64,000 nt of DNA from an uncultured Eubacteriales bacterium (GCA_934463035.1 CAKSIG010000002.1:124001-188000), one strand, 5' to 3'; counted from the first letter of the stretch, positions 15,481-25,663 are shown. Notes: generated from the sequence alone by a model not told the origin. Numbers and translations: made by a program.

Positions 15481-16419
15481 TCAAAATACCGCCTGTTCGG
15501 GGTCCATCTTTTTAATGATTGCGTTTGTTGTAAGCAACATTATTACCCCGACAACAGATTGAAATAGTCCTACTGCCGCCGTAACACCCACGTTACCGCC
15601 GACCAAGCCGCGGTAGATATAGGTTGCAATGACATCGGTAGTGCTGTAAACCGCACTTGAATTCATAGGAACCTGATAATAAAGGTCCATTCCTCCGCCG
15701 ACTATCTTACCCATATTCATAACAAGCGTCATACAAATCATAGGGGTAAGATGCGGTATCGTAATATAAAACAGTTGCTGACGTTTTTTAGCGCCGTCAA
15801 GCTCTGCCGCCTCATACAGCGAAGTATCAATCGCCAGCAATGCGGCGTAGAAATAAAGCGAAGCAAAGCCCGCGTTTTTCCAGATAGATACCATTATGAG
15901 TATAAACGGCCATACCCCCGACTCGCTGTACCAGTTTACGGATTTACCGCCCGCGGCAGTTATGATAGAGTTGAGTATTCCGTTTTCGGGGCTTAAAAAT
16001 ATGAATACTATATAAGCAACCGCAACCCACGAAATAAAGTTCGGAATCATAATTGATATCTGGAAGCACTTATTCCATTTAGGACGCGTTACCTCGTATA
16101 AAAGCAACGCTACAATCATTGAGAAAAGCAAGCTCACTATCAACATTCCCGCAAGGTTATATCCGATAGTGTTCCGCATAATACGCCAGCAGTCGTTTGA
16201 CTTGAAAAACGTTTCAAAGTTTTTAAATCCTACCCACGGGCTTCCGAAAATTCCCTGTATGTAGTTGAAATTTTTAAACGCCAAGACTATGCCCGTTATC
16301 GGGACATAGTGGAAAAATATCAGCCATACAAATCCAGGTAAAACAAGCAACAAATACGGGATATTTTCATACATTATCTGCTTGACGTTTTTATGCTTTA
16401 ATGTGTTGTTTTTACTCAT
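15481..16419 (-). CDS. Sugar ABC transporter permease, LplB class
   Basis: 312 residues, six membrane helices. It has the typical LplB opening (LLVLPGFVWLIFFHYVP, then GIVLAFKNF) and an EAA loop, EAAELDGAKKRQQLFYITIP. It is the partner of the YtcP-type permease that follows directly. Its start overlaps the last codons of the GLUG protein gene by eight bases, so the two are translationally linked. It forms half of the membrane channel for an oligosaccharide importer. Confidence 0.9.
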   Translation of the reverse strand: MSKNNTLKHKNVKQIMYENIPYLLLVLPGFVWLIFFHYVPITGIVLAFKNFNYIQGIFGSPWVGFKNFETFFKSNDCWRIMRNTIGYNLAGMLIVSLLFSMIVALLLYEVTRPKWNKCFQISIMIPNFISWVAVAYIVFIFLSPENGILNSIITAAGGKSVNWYSESGVWPFILIMVSIWKNAGFASLYFYAALLAIDTSLYEAAELDGAKKRQQLFYITIPHLTPMICMTLVMNMGKIVGGGMDLYYQVPMNSSAVYSTTDVIATYIYRGLVGGNVGVTAAVGLFQSVVGVIMLLTTNAIIKKMDPEQAVF

Positions 16420-17920
16420 TCAAAGCACCGTCCTCTAAATTATCTTTCTTAGTCCTGTATATGTATTTCATATTGAGTACCAAAACAAATACCGCAAATC
16501 CCAAGGTCAACACGATAATTACGGTAAGAACTATGACAAGTATCAATTCCGCCTTGCCGAGCTTCGGTACCTCGCTCTTAAATTCAGTGTTTATAATGTC
16601 GTCGCCGCTCTTGCCGTTTTCAATTGCTGTATCGGCGTTGCTTTCGGTTGCGTCGGAATTTGTATCGGCGCTTGCCGTATCCGTTCCTGCGGCATCGTTG
16701 CCGTTGCTCGCCGCAGCCTGACCGACCGCTGTGCCTACGACATACTTTGACTCATCGGTTATCGGTACTACGCCTTTAAGCTGGGGATACTGACCCTCGA
16801 CAATGTTCCAAGCGCTGTTGCCCGAAAAAGCGGCGTTGATTTCCGCAATGCTCGCCGCGGCAAATCCCATTTCAAAACCGCCGACTTCGTCGGTTATATA
16901 GTTGTGGTTAGTGACTTTTTTATTTGTCTGGGCGTTCTTTCTTCCCTCGATTTTTGCTATTGTGTAGCAATACTCGGAATAATCACAGGAATTTACAAAG
17001 CCCTGTGTATCGTGAACCTCGGTGCCGCCGAAACAGCCCGAACTCGGAGTTTTGACCGTTCCGCCTGCCCAGCAGTTTTTAACGGTGATTCCCTTTTTAT
17101 AACCCTGCGCTCCTATAAAGGCGCCCGCGTTCGACATACCGCCTTTAAAGGTTCCGTTGTAGAAGCAGCTCTCAGTTGTGCCCTCTACAACAGCGGCAAA
17201 TCCGGCCGAATTCCAATAGCCCGTAGAGCTTACGGTTGCGTATGAATAGCTGTTTTTAACCTTGCAGTTGTTATACATATATCCGAGCAAGCCGCCCACA
17301 TTGTTGCAAGCCGCGGTTACATTGCCCGTGCTTCCGCAACCCGTTACCGTAACGGAATCGCCTATTGCGACGAGCGCCGCCGCACCCATTTCATCTGATT
17401 GACCCGGATTCGGCTTGTTGTCGTTGTTGACCGAGTTTCTGCCCTCAACGTTATTTGTTATATTTGCGTTTAATATAACTATGTTTTTGAACGTAGCGCC
17501 CTTTGCCTTGCCGAAAAGGCCTGCTTCCCAGCCTGACGTTCCGTCCTTTTTGTATCCCGAATAGCCCCCTGCCTCGGTTGCGCCCTCGGGGGATACGTTT
17601 ACGGTAAGATTTTTAATAGCGTAGATAGGCGCGCCCTCCGAATTGGTATCGCAAATAAATGTTCCCGTAAACGGTTTTGCAACATTTCCGATAGGCTTAA
17701 AATTCGCAACGCCCGACATATCTATTGTGTTGCTCAGCTTATAGTAGGCAGAAAGGTTGTTACGCATTTCGTCCAACTGCTGTGCATTAGTCACAAGGTA
17801 AGGACTTGATTTCGTACCCTTACCGCTTCCGCTGAACGATGCAGCAGAAACGCCTACCGTCCCTATGACCGCCAAAAAGATAACCGTCATAAACACACAC
17901 AAAAACTTTTTTGATTTCAT
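16412..17920 (-). CDS. Secreted, membrane-anchored GLUG-repeat protein
   Basis: The start is set at MKSKKFLC (17920), with a GGCGGAAAG ribosome site; the frame extends 18 codons further without one. 502 residues: signal peptide cleaved near VSAASF, then the opening GKGTKSSPYLVTNAQQLDEM with YYKLSNTIDM, which is the usual start of GLUG-type beta-solenoid surface proteins. Repeated GGLLGYMYNN-like and GLFGKAKGATFKN-like turns continue to ~400. A Ser/Thr/Asp-rich stretch (~405-460) leads to a membrane segment (LILVIVLTVIIVLTLGF) and a short cytoplasmic tail. It is therefore an outward-facing surface protein, like the cohesin protein of the same operon. Function may be adhesion or glycan binding; no catalytic motif is seen. 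Confidence 0.75.
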   Translation of the reverse strand: MKSKKFLCVFMTVIFLAVIGTVGVSAASFSGSGKGTKSSPYLVTNAQQLDEMRNNLSAYYKLSNTIDMSGVANFKPIGNVAKPFTGTFICDTNSEGAPIYAIKNLTVNVSPEGATEAGGYSGYKKDGTSGWEAGLFGKAKGATFKNIVILNANITNNVEGRNSVNNDNKPNPGQSDEMGAAALVAIGDSVTVTGCGSTGNVTAACNNVGGLLGYMYNNCKVKNSYSYATVSSTGYWNSAGFAAVVEGTTESCFYNGTFKGGMSNAGAFIGAQGYKKGITVKNCWAGGTVKTPSSGCFGGTEVHDTQGFVNSCDYSEYCYTIAKIEGRKNAQTNKKVTNHNYITDEVGGFEMGFAAASIAEINAAFSGNSAWNIVEGQYPQLKGVVPITDESKYVVGTAVGQAAASNGNDAAGTDTASADTNSDATESNADTAIENGKSGDDIINTEFKSEVPKLGKAELILVIVLTVIIVLTLGFAVFVLVLNMKYIYRTKKDNLEDGALNE

Positions 17921-17970
17921 ACTCTTTCCGCCTTTTCTTTTTATTTTATATATTTGGTTACCCGAAACTG

Positions 17971-20826
17971 TCACACTAAATTATTCAAGAATTTTACAAC
18001 GCAGGGGTTCTTTTCTTTTCCGTCAAGCAGGAGCTGGGAAACTATTACGGAGCCTTTGCCGTACTGCCATTCAGCGCACAGCGCCTCCTCCTGCCATCTT
18101 CCCTGTACGTCTTTATTTGAGCTTTTGATTATATACTCAATATCGTCGCCGATTAGCGTAGTTTCGGAAATAGGCGACATACGGTCAACTTTTTCGTCAT
18201 AAAAATATCCGAAATCATTTGCTTCTATACCGTTTGTGCATATATGCCCCGTCTTCCGGCTTCCGAAATAGACAGCGCCCATTCCGCATTTTTTAACGGT
18301 TATTTCCTTTCCGCAGACTGTATAAACGCCCTGCGGAACATTTGTGATAACGAGCTTTAAACCGTTTTCTACCTCTTTATCGAAATGCGCTTTTTGAGCG
18401 GCATATTTTTCGTAAGGCACCGTTTTCGGTTTTTTCAATTCCTCGTAAGGGAATACCTTATACGATTGCTTTGCATAATGGACGAGATCTTCGCCGTTAA
18501 AAGCACCCATATAACAGGTCGCCGTTTCGCAGCGTTCGACCTTTGGCAGCTTGAAAACTATACTTCCCTGAGAAACAGAGTTGATATACTCCTTACTGCC
18601 CGAAGCGATGACCTTTTCGCCGACAGTCACAAAATACTTTATCTTATCGACTTTTTTGTTCTTTTCGTTGTTTATGTATGTCTCCACGCTTACCGTTTCG
18701 CCGCCGAAGAATGTATTTCGGTCGTTTCTGAGCGAGCAGAAAACGTCAGACAGGCAATCCATATACTCGAAATAAGCAGGCTTCGGAACACGCTCGCAGT
18801 CCATTACCGCCTTTTGCCAACCGCTCGGGAAAGCGTCAATAAACAAATGAAGCGCAAAAGTATTCATATCATGATTGCGCCTGAACGACGAAGTCATATC
18901 TCTGACCGCAAACGCCTGATACTTTTGGCTTTGCTTTATCCATTCTTCCCTTGAATCGGGTCTTTCATAAAAGAATCCCGAAAAAGCCGCCGTTTGACAG
19001 CAGATTATATTTGCGGGATCGAACGGTTCTTTAAGCCATTCCTTAGGATAATACCTATCCATAAGTTCGGCGCGTTCAAGACCCTCCGCTCCGAATTCGC
19101 CGCAGCCGTAATGCCAATCGGGCTTTACGTCCATCCAATATCCTTTGTGCAGTTTTCCGTAATCAATTCCGTGGCCGTTATACCACATCGTATAACAATG
19201 GTTGTCAGGCATTGAAGCGTCGGGCGGATCGTAGTCGCCGTCAATATGCTTTATAACTCTGTCGGGGTTTTGAAGATGAACTATATCGTCCATCGCCCTG
19301 AACGCACAAGTAAGTTCGTTTCGTTTTAACATTCTGTGCGGTTGATTGTTTGCGTTCGGGAAAGGCTCGTTGATATACGAATCTATTATGCAGCACGGGT
19401 GGGAGCGAACAATTTTTTCCATTTCCTCGGTCTGCCTTAAAACCTCGCAGTATTGATTTATTCTTATTGAGCCAAAGGCCGGAAAATCAGTCTGCACCAT
19501 AAGTCCGAGCCTGTCGCAATAATCGTATATTTCTTCCTGAACGGGTCTTTGAGTAATCCTCAAAAAATTCATATTCGCCGCTTTTGCAAGCAAAATATCC
19601 GTTATTAACTGTTCGTAATCTTCCTTTAAGACGTCCTGTTGCTCAAAGCCCATTGTGTTGGCGCCCATCAGTCTTATCTCTTTTCCGTTAAGATAAAACT
19701 TTCCTTTGGGAACGCTTTCGGTATCCTGTTTAAAATACCTTACGCCGAATTGCCTGCTCTTTGCGCTTACCAACCTGCCCTCTACATAAAGTTTTACTAT
19801 CGCTTTATAGAGATACGGGGTATCATTATCCCATAACTTAGGCTCTTTAATTTCAAGCGGCATAATAAAACGGTTATAACCTTTCCCCAGCTTTAAGGGA
19901 ATCGCATTTCCGAGAGTGCCTTTTTTAAGCATTATTGCCTCGGTAAAGGTGTCGTTTAAGCCGCATTCCGCATTTGTTGCGGGGGTAAATTTATAATTCT
20001 CAAATTCGGTGTGTTCAAAATTCTGCCCGTAAACAGAAACCTCAAAATAGTAATCCTCGGTTTCGGCAGTTCCCGATGTTTCTATCCATATTTCCGATGC
20101 GTCCTCGGAAATTCTCGGGAAAATGTCGGCTATGTAAGCGCTGTTGCGAAGCTCGACAAAAACTTTATTGTATATCCCCAGACCTGCGGGGCAATGATGC
20201 CATCCGACATACGGGTCGTCCCAGCCGAGTCCCGTTGCAGCATATATCTTGTCGCCGCCGAACTGCATCTTTTCCATATTTTTTACGATTACCTTTAACC
20301 TGTTGTTTCCAACCTTTACAGCCGCGGTAACATCAAACTCAAATGGCGAGAAGAAGCCTTCGTGAGAACCGACAAATGCGCCGTTGACAAAAACCTCGGC
20401 GATATAGTCCACGCCTTTAAAGCACAAAACAACATTTTTGCCGTCAAACGGTTCAAGCGAGAAATCCGTTTCATAAACAGCGGTCTGGTCGCCGCACGGT
20501 CCGCCGTAATGCGGAATTTTTACAATCTCCCGACTGCCTCCGTTAAGGCAAAACTCAAATTCATTTATATCAACACGCGTTTCAACCGATTGGACCTTTG
20601 GAGCCAAATCGGTTAGAAAATCGCTGTATTCGCGCCGCATATCTTTTATTTTCACATCTAATTGTTCGCGGCTTTCAATCTTGCCGACGGGGTCAAAGCG
20701 TCCGTCGCCGTTTTGCTCCAAATATACCGCTGAATCAGCCACGGCAATCGGTTCGGGTACAGTAAGACCCTTTCGCTTATCGGCGCTGTAAGAAGCAGCT
20801 ATATCAGCAAACTGATCGTTCCTCAT
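17971..20826 (-). CDS. Glycoside hydrolase family 2 enzyme (cytoplasmic)
   Basis: 951 residues, no signal peptide. The N-terminal sugar-binding jelly roll contains GPCGDQTAVYETDF and AEVFVNGAFVG. An Ig-like domain ends in RQFGVRYF, and the TIM barrel starts with FYLNGKEIRLMGAN. The predicted acid/base Glu is in YINEPFP (about residue 487) and the nucleophile in GCGEFGAEG (about 578). A C-terminal beta region of ~200 residues follows. The GH2 family covers beta-galactosidase, beta-glucuronidase and beta-mannosidase; the exact sugar cannot be assigned. It is the first gene of the long operon and likely trims imported oligosaccharides. A gap of ~50 nt precedes the GLUG gene. Confidence 0.85.
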   Translation of the reverse strand: MRNDQFADIAASYSADKRKGLTVPEPIAVADSAVYLEQNGDGRFDPVGKIESREQLDVKIKDMRREYSDFLTDLAPKVQSVETRVDINEFEFCLNGGSREIVKIPHYGGPCGDQTAVYETDFSLEPFDGKNVVLCFKGVDYIAEVFVNGAFVGSHEGFFSPFEFDVTAAVKVGNNRLKVIVKNMEKMQFGGDKIYAATGLGWDDPYVGWHHCPAGLGIYNKVFVELRNSAYIADIFPRISEDASEIWIETSGTAETEDYYFEVSVYGQNFEHTEFENYKFTPATNAECGLNDTFTEAIMLKKGTLGNAIPLKLGKGYNRFIMPLEIKEPKLWDNDTPYLYKAIVKLYVEGRLVSAKSRQFGVRYFKQDTESVPKGKFYLNGKEIRLMGANTMGFEQQDVLKEDYEQLITDILLAKAANMNFLRITQRPVQEEIYDYCDRLGLMVQTDFPAFGSIRINQYCEVLRQTEEMEKIVRSHPCCIIDSYINEPFPNANNQPHRMLKRNELTCAFRAMDDIVHLQNPDRVIKHIDGDYDPPDASMPDNHCYTMWYNGHGIDYGKLHKGYWMDVKPDWHYGCGEFGAEGLERAELMDRYYPKEWLKEPFDPANIICCQTAAFSGFFYERPDSREEWIKQSQKYQAFAVRDMTSSFRRNHDMNTFALHLFIDAFPSGWQKAVMDCERVPKPAYFEYMDCLSDVFCSLRNDRNTFFGGETVSVETYINNEKNKKVDKIKYFVTVGEKVIASGSKEYINSVSQGSIVFKLPKVERCETATCYMGAFNGEDLVHYAKQSYKVFPYEELKKPKTVPYEKYAAQKAHFDKEVENGLKLVITNVPQGVYTVCGKEITVKKCGMGAVYFGSRKTGHICTNGIEANDFGYFYDEKVDRMSPISETTLIGDDIEYIIKSSNKDVQGRWQEEALCAEWQYGKGSVIVSQLLLDGKEKNPCVVKFLNNLV

Positions 20827-21136
20827 TCTCCATCTTCTTCCATTATTTTGATTTTTACAAAATTTAAAAAATTTTGGAATTATTTGTAAAAAAGTACAAT
20901 CAGCACCAAGAAATTAACACTTTTCTCTACAATTAATTGACTTTTCTTTGTAGACATTATACAATCGCCACAAATCTTATTCTTGTAGTAAAATGATACT
21001 TTTTTATGGTTTTCTGACTACATATTTTTTATAAAAATAAAAGCAACAGACCGCCCTCGATCCATTGCTTTAAAACACAATTAATTACCATTTTTTATGT
21101 TACAGTATATTTTTCATCTTATAAACAGCGCAGATA
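20827..21136 (-). promoter_or_regulatory. AT-rich promoter region of the glycan operon
   Basis: A gene-free stretch upstream of the GH2 gene. On the minus strand a perfect TATAAT lies at 20956-20961, but no good -35 box stands 16-18 bases before it, which suggests an activator-dependent promoter. CTACAA occurs twice in direct orientation around this -10 (20948-20953 and 20981-20987 on the complementary strand), with an inverted TTGTAG about 20928-20933. These are candidate activator sites. Nothing else recognisable is seen. No local regulator gene is present beside the operon. Confidence 0.4.
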
Positions 21137-21137
21137 T

Positions 21138-21174
21138 AAAAAAGATCCCGAAGGTTCGTTAACAAACCCTCGGA
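21138..21174 (-). terminator. Terminator of guaA
   Basis: An inverted repeat (CCGAAGGTT at 21148 pairing to ACCCTCGG ending 21173, with one mismatch) followed on the minus strand by GATCTTTTTT. It lies 24 bases past the guaA stop. Confidence 0.75.
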
Positions 21175-21196
21175 ATAGACCGAAAAAATCCAAAGC

Positions 21197-22723
21197 TCAG
21201 AGCCATTCTATTGTTGCCGGCGGCTTTGAGGTTATATCGTAAACAATTCTGTTTACGCCCTTGACTTCATTTACTATTCGTCTTGATGCCACGTCAAGAA
21301 CATCATACGGGATACGCGCCCAATCGGCAGTCATAAAATCGCTTGTGGTGACCGCGCGCAGCGCTACCGTATAGTCGTATGTGCGGAAATCGCCCATTAC
21401 GCCGACCGAACGCATATCGGTAAGCACGGCGAAATACTGCCCTATTTCACGGTCAAGACCCGCGTTCGCGATCTCCTCGCGGAATATCGCGTCGGCGTCT
21501 TGCAGTATTGATATTTTTTCTCTTGTAAGCTCGCCGATTATGCGGACGCCGAGTCCGGGACCGGGGAACGGCTGACGGAATACCATATTTTCGGGCATAC
21601 CGAGTTCCAAACCAACCTTGCGGACTTCGTCCTTGAACAAATCTCTTAACGGTTCTATTATCTCATCAAAATCGACGTGGTCGGGCAAACCGCCTACATT
21701 ATGGTGGCTCTTAATCAGCGCCGCGTCACCTACACCCGATTCTATACAGTCGGGGTAAATAGTTCCCTGAACAAGGAAATCGACCTTACCTATCTTCTTT
21801 GCCTGAGCCTCAAAAACTCTTATAAACTCACGTCCGATGATCTTGCGTTTTTGTTCGGGGTCGCTTATACCCCTGAGCTGACCCAAAAACTGCTCCGACG
21901 CATCTATTGATATAAGGTTAATATTATAGGTTCCCTTAAACAGTTCGTTGACCTGCTTTGCTTCGTCCTTGCGGAGAAGACCGTGATCGACGAATATGCA
22001 GGTAAGGTTTTCTCCTACCGCCTTATGCAAGAGCAAGGCCGCAACCGAACTGTCAACTCCGCCCGAAAGCGCGCAAAGCACCTTGCGGCCGCCGATTTTC
22101 TGCTTTAACTCCTCTATTGTGCGTTTGGTAAACGACGCCATAGTCCATTCGCCCTTACAGCCGCACACATTATAAACGAAATTCTTTATCATTTCACTGC
22201 CAAGCTCGGTATGCATAACCTCCGGGTGGAACTGCACCGCATAGAGCTTCTTAGCGGCATTTTCCATAGCCGCAACGGGGCAATCGCCTGTTTTTGCGGT
22301 TATTTTAAAATCTACGGGTATTTGATTTATGTAATCCGTATGGCTCATCCAACAAACCGTTTTCTGCGGAATGCCGTCAAACAGTTTGCTTGTGGTATCA
22401 ACGGTCACCTCAACTTTACCGTATTCGTTCGCGCCTGCCTCAACAACGCCGCCCAATGTATGCGCCATAAGCTGGGCGCCGTAGCAAATTCCCATTATCG
22501 GGACGCCGAGTTCAAAAAGTTCCTTCTTATACAGAACCGCATTCTCACCGTAAACACTTTTCGGTCCGCCCGTAAGTATTATACCGCTGTATCCCGCGGC
22601 TTTTATTTCCTCTATCGGGGCGGTATAAGGACGTATTTCCGAATAAACATTATTTTCTCTGACTCGTCTTGCAATCAACTGATTGTACTGTCCGCCAAAG
22701 TCAAGCACCAAAATCTTTTCCAT
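21197..22723 (-). CDS. guaA: GMP synthase (glutamine-hydrolysing)
   Basis: 508 residues, normal length. The class I glutaminase half has the nucleophile motif MGICYGAQLMAHTLGG and the closing VQFHPEV. The ATP-pyrophosphatase half has the P-loop LSGGVDSSVAALL, and the dimerisation end has RQPFPGPGLGVRI and the terminal KPPATIEWL. It converts XMP to GMP with glutamine and ATP, the last step of guanine nucleotide synthesis, in the cytoplasm. It follows the glycosyltransferase gene by 46 nt on the same strand and ends at a clear terminator. No purine riboswitch is seen before it. Confidence 0.97.
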   Translation of the reverse strand: MEKILVLDFGGQYNQLIARRVRENNVYSEIRPYTAPIEEIKAAGYSGIILTGGPKSVYGENAVLYKKELFELGVPIMGICYGAQLMAHTLGGVVEAGANEYGKVEVTVDTTSKLFDGIPQKTVCWMSHTDYINQIPVDFKITAKTGDCPVAAMENAAKKLYAVQFHPEVMHTELGSEMIKNFVYNVCGCKGEWTMASFTKRTIEELKQKIGGRKVLCALSGGVDSSVAALLLHKAVGENLTCIFVDHGLLRKDEAKQVNELFKGTYNINLISIDASEQFLGQLRGISDPEQKRKIIGREFIRVFEAQAKKIGKVDFLVQGTIYPDCIESGVGDAALIKSHHNVGGLPDHVDFDEIIEPLRDLFKDEVRKVGLELGMPENMVFRQPFPGPGLGVRIIGELTREKISILQDADAIFREEIANAGLDREIGQYFAVLTDMRSVGVMGDFRTYDYTVALRAVTTSDFMTADWARIPYDVLDVASRRIVNEVKGVNRIVYDITSKPPATIEWL

Positions 22724-22769
22724 TTTCTTCTCCTACAATCAAATATTTACGTAAAAACAGCGGTCTTTT

Positions 22770-25484
22770 TTATTTGACACATTCCGTATGAACCTTATTA
22801 TACAACACTTCATAATCCGATTCAAGTGACAGATTAGGATTATAATAAGGATCGCCCTTGCTGAGGAACTTTTTGTCCCACTTTTTATGGAACAGTTCAA
22901 CCTCTCCCGCAAAGCGTTTCTGTTTAGCAGGGGTATCCTCATATCCGCGGCTTTTTGACTCATAGTGATAAAGCTCCGCATAAGGTGTAAACACGACGAG
23001 CTTATTTAATTCGCGCACACGAAGGCAGAGGTCGATATCATTGAATGCCACGGCAAATTCACAGTCAAATCCACCTATGCTGTCGAAAATTGATTTTCGT
23101 ATCATAAGACACGCCGCAGTAACCGCGCTCAAATCCTGCGAATAGAACATTTTGCCCATATAACCGGGATCGTCGCGCTCCAATCGGCAGTGCGAATGAC
23201 CTGCCACGCCGCCGAGACCGACTATGACACCCCCGTGCTGCACGGTATTGTCGGGATAGTAAAGTTTTACACCGACTATACCGACCTCGGGACGCTGAGC
23301 GTACATCAGCATTTCTTCGATCCATTCGTTTGTTATGATTTCGGTATCATTGTTAAGTAAGATCATATATTCGCCCAACGCAGACTTTGCGCCGAAATTA
23401 TTAATATCCGAATAGTTGAAAACGCCTTCATATTTAACTATTTTAATATTTTTTTGCTTTTCTATTTCCGAGTAATAATCAAAAATTTCCTTTTCTGTGC
23501 TGTTGTTTTCGATTATTATAATTTCATAGTTATCGTAGGTCGAATTAAACACAATGGAATCTATACAGCGCTTTAAATCGGACTTATGATTCATATTGGG
23601 AATAATTATTGACACCTTAGGGTGAATTTTCAGTTCATACTTGATCCTGTACATTGTCGGGTGTACCTTGCTGCTTTCCACAGTACATTCATATCCGCTG
23701 TTCCGTATACTCTCGGCAACCGCCTTTTTACCCGCCTCAATGGCATAATTCTTAGCGCCCATAGACATCGCGACAGACTGCGGATGCGAACGCCAAAAAT
23801 AAAGCAGTTTTCTGATATGGTAGACCTTGCCCGCATTTGCGGTCAGTCGGAGTATCAGGTCGTGATCCTGACTTCCGTCAAATTCGTCCCTGAACCCGCC
23901 TGTTTTTTCAAGCAATTCCCTTGAAAAAACGGTAAAGTGGCATATATAATTTACACCCCTGAGATTATCAACCGCATAGTCGGGTTTAAAATGAAAGGAG
24001 ACTATTTTTTTAATATTTGGGCTTTCAAATGTTGCCTCATCTGAATATATGAAGTCGGCGCCGTTTTCGCAAATAGCCTTCATATTTTCATATAAAGCCG
24101 ACGGATGTAAAATATCGTCGTGATCAAAAAGCGCAATATAGTCGCCTGTTGACATATCAATACAGGCGTTGGTGTTTTCTGAAATTCCGAGATTTTTTTC
24201 GAGCTTTCGGTAGACTATACGCTTGTCCGCCGCGGAATACTCCTTTGCGCGTTCCCCGACCTCGGTATGTTCATTATCGCTTCCGTCGGCAAGGCAGAGT
24301 TCCCAATTCTTATAGGTCTGCGCTTTGACCGATTCAATCATTTCATCAAGAAATTTTATAGGTGTGTTATAAAGCGGAACGAGTATGCTGAATTTTATGT
24401 CTTTCGGGAACACTTCCGCTTCTTCACGCCTGCGTTTTTCGGCTGATATTGCGGTATAGTCGATCTTTGCGGAAGTGAATTTTGCATATTCTCTGTATTT
24501 TCGTATTGTATTAAACAATGCGGACGGGCCCGACAAAATGAGAATTTTAAGCGCTCTAAGAGGGTAACGTGTTACTTTCCATTTCTTTAAGAACACCTTT
24601 ATGGAATTTGTAACCTTTCTGAACGGTTTGGTTATGCGCCAATATTGAGAATGTATAATTTCATAATACAGCTTTGTAACCTCATTTAGATCCTCAACAG
24701 CCTTTTTATAATCGCCTTCCGCCTTGATTCTTTTAGATTTTTCGTCATTTATCTTGCGGTCAAGCTGTTCGTTGAGATATGAAAGCCGCTTAACTTCAAA
24801 TGAATATTTTTCCTCATTGGCCTGCTTTTCGGAAACCGCGGTTTCTTTTTCTCTTTTCTCATTGCACAGCGCGGTTTCATATCTTTCAACAGCATCTGAT
24901 GCGTCACAGCGTTCAAAACAATACGCGTCCGAAGATATATAATCAGGATAATTATTTACTGCATTATAAAATCCGTTTTCGGCAAATTTTTTTGCCCAAT
25001 AAGGAACCGACTGAACATTTATGTGGGTGGGTTCATCAAAACCTGTTGAAGTAGATGAAAACAGCACCCTATTTGTATGAGCGCAAATATTCTTAATAGC
25101 GGCGCCGCATTGGTCTTCGCTCAAATGCTCCATAACCTCTATGTTGGTTATCAAGTCAAATTTTTTCGGAAATTCCTCGGGAAATTTTTCTGTTATTGAA
25201 CAGACGCGGCAAAACGGTCTTGCTTCGGGAACCGAGTTCAGAACTGCGTATTCGGAAACATCAATGCCGTAAGCCGAAACGCCGAGCGCCCTCAATTCTT
25301 TAACCAACAAACCCAATGCACAGCCTGCATCAAGCACTGTTTCGGGGTTAAATTTCTCCACTATTTTCTTTGCCAAGTTTTTGAAGAAACTGTTTAATTG
25401 CTCATTTTCAGCGTAATTTACGGGAGAGCCGATTCCGATATCATAATTCCTGTAATACGATTCATTATAAATCTGTTCCGTCAA
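22770..25484 (-). CDS. Fused SAM methyltransferase and two GT2 glycosyltransferase domains
   Basis: 904 residues. Residues ~1-190 form a class I methyltransferase (VLDAGCALGLLVKELRALG, GIDVSEYA, then NIEVMEHL). A coiled coil follows at ~200-270. A first GT-A domain (~340-590) starts FSILVPLYNTP and has the metal motif ALFDHDDI. A second (~620-870) starts VSIIIPNMNHKSD, with LLNNDTEI, and ends in AFNDIDLCLRVRELN. Proteins of this layout build and modify surface polysaccharides such as rhamnans or O-antigen-like chains. The gene stands alone among housekeeping genes, but a Wzz-like protein and tyrosine kinase lie 3 kb away. The sugar donors are not predictable. No membrane segment is seen. Confidence 0.85.
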   Translation of the reverse strand: MTEQIYNESYYRNYDIGIGSPVNYAENEQLNSFFKNLAKKIVEKFNPETVLDAGCALGLLVKELRALGVSAYGIDVSEYAVLNSVPEARPFCRVCSITEKFPEEFPKKFDLITNIEVMEHLSEDQCGAAIKNICAHTNRVLFSSTSTGFDEPTHINVQSVPYWAKKFAENGFYNAVNNYPDYISSDAYCFERCDASDAVERYETALCNEKREKETAVSEKQANEEKYSFEVKRLSYLNEQLDRKINDEKSKRIKAEGDYKKAVEDLNEVTKLYYEIIHSQYWRITKPFRKVTNSIKVFLKKWKVTRYPLRALKILILSGPSALFNTIRKYREYAKFTSAKIDYTAISAEKRRREEAEVFPKDIKFSILVPLYNTPIKFLDEMIESVKAQTYKNWELCLADGSDNEHTEVGERAKEYSAADKRIVYRKLEKNLGISENTNACIDMSTGDYIALFDHDDILHPSALYENMKAICENGADFIYSDEATFESPNIKKIVSFHFKPDYAVDNLRGVNYICHFTVFSRELLEKTGGFRDEFDGSQDHDLILRLTANAGKVYHIRKLLYFWRSHPQSVAMSMGAKNYAIEAGKKAVAESIRNSGYECTVESSKVHPTMYRIKYELKIHPKVSIIIPNMNHKSDLKRCIDSIVFNSTYDNYEIIIIENNSTEKEIFDYYSEIEKQKNIKIVKYEGVFNYSDINNFGAKSALGEYMILLNNDTEIITNEWIEEMLMYAQRPEVGIVGVKLYYPDNTVQHGGVIVGLGGVAGHSHCRLERDDPGYMGKMFYSQDLSAVTAACLMIRKSIFDSIGGFDCEFAVAFNDIDLCLRVRELNKLVVFTPYAELYHYESKSRGYEDTPAKQKRFAGEVELFHKKWDKKFLSKGDPYYNPNLSLESDYEVLYNKVHTECVK

Positions 25485-25526
25485 TATAATCTTCCTTTAT
25501 AAATAACTTTTTTATACTGCCTGTTT

Positions 25527-25555
25527 ATTATATAACAAGTATGACATTTTGTCCA
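25527..25555 (-). promoter_or_regulatory. Promoter of the methyltransferase/glycosyltransferase gene
   Basis: Minus-strand TGGACA (25550-25555) and TATAAT (25527-25532) with a 17-base spacer, about 40 bases upstream of the gene start. Confidence 0.65.
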
Positions 25556-25611
25556 GCCGAAACTGTACAATGCCCGTATATCCGACATTTACGCACTAAT
25601 TATATAACAAA

Positions 25612-25652
25612 CCGCTCTTTTTGTCCACATTGATTATGAACAAAAAGAGCGG
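25612..25652 (-). terminator. Terminator of glmS
   Basis: A 13-bp perfect stem, CCGCTCTTTTTGT with ACAAAAAGAGCGG, 11 bases past the glmS stop codon. The T/A tracts lie inside the stem, so it can act in both directions. Confidence 0.75.
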
Positions 25653-25663
25653 CGATACATAAT

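Noticed and set aside
22770..25484. Complete capsule gene cluster around the glycosyltransferase and the Wzz/kinase pair
   Set aside because: No flippase, polymerase or priming transferase is present and the genes lie on different strands with housekeeping genes between.
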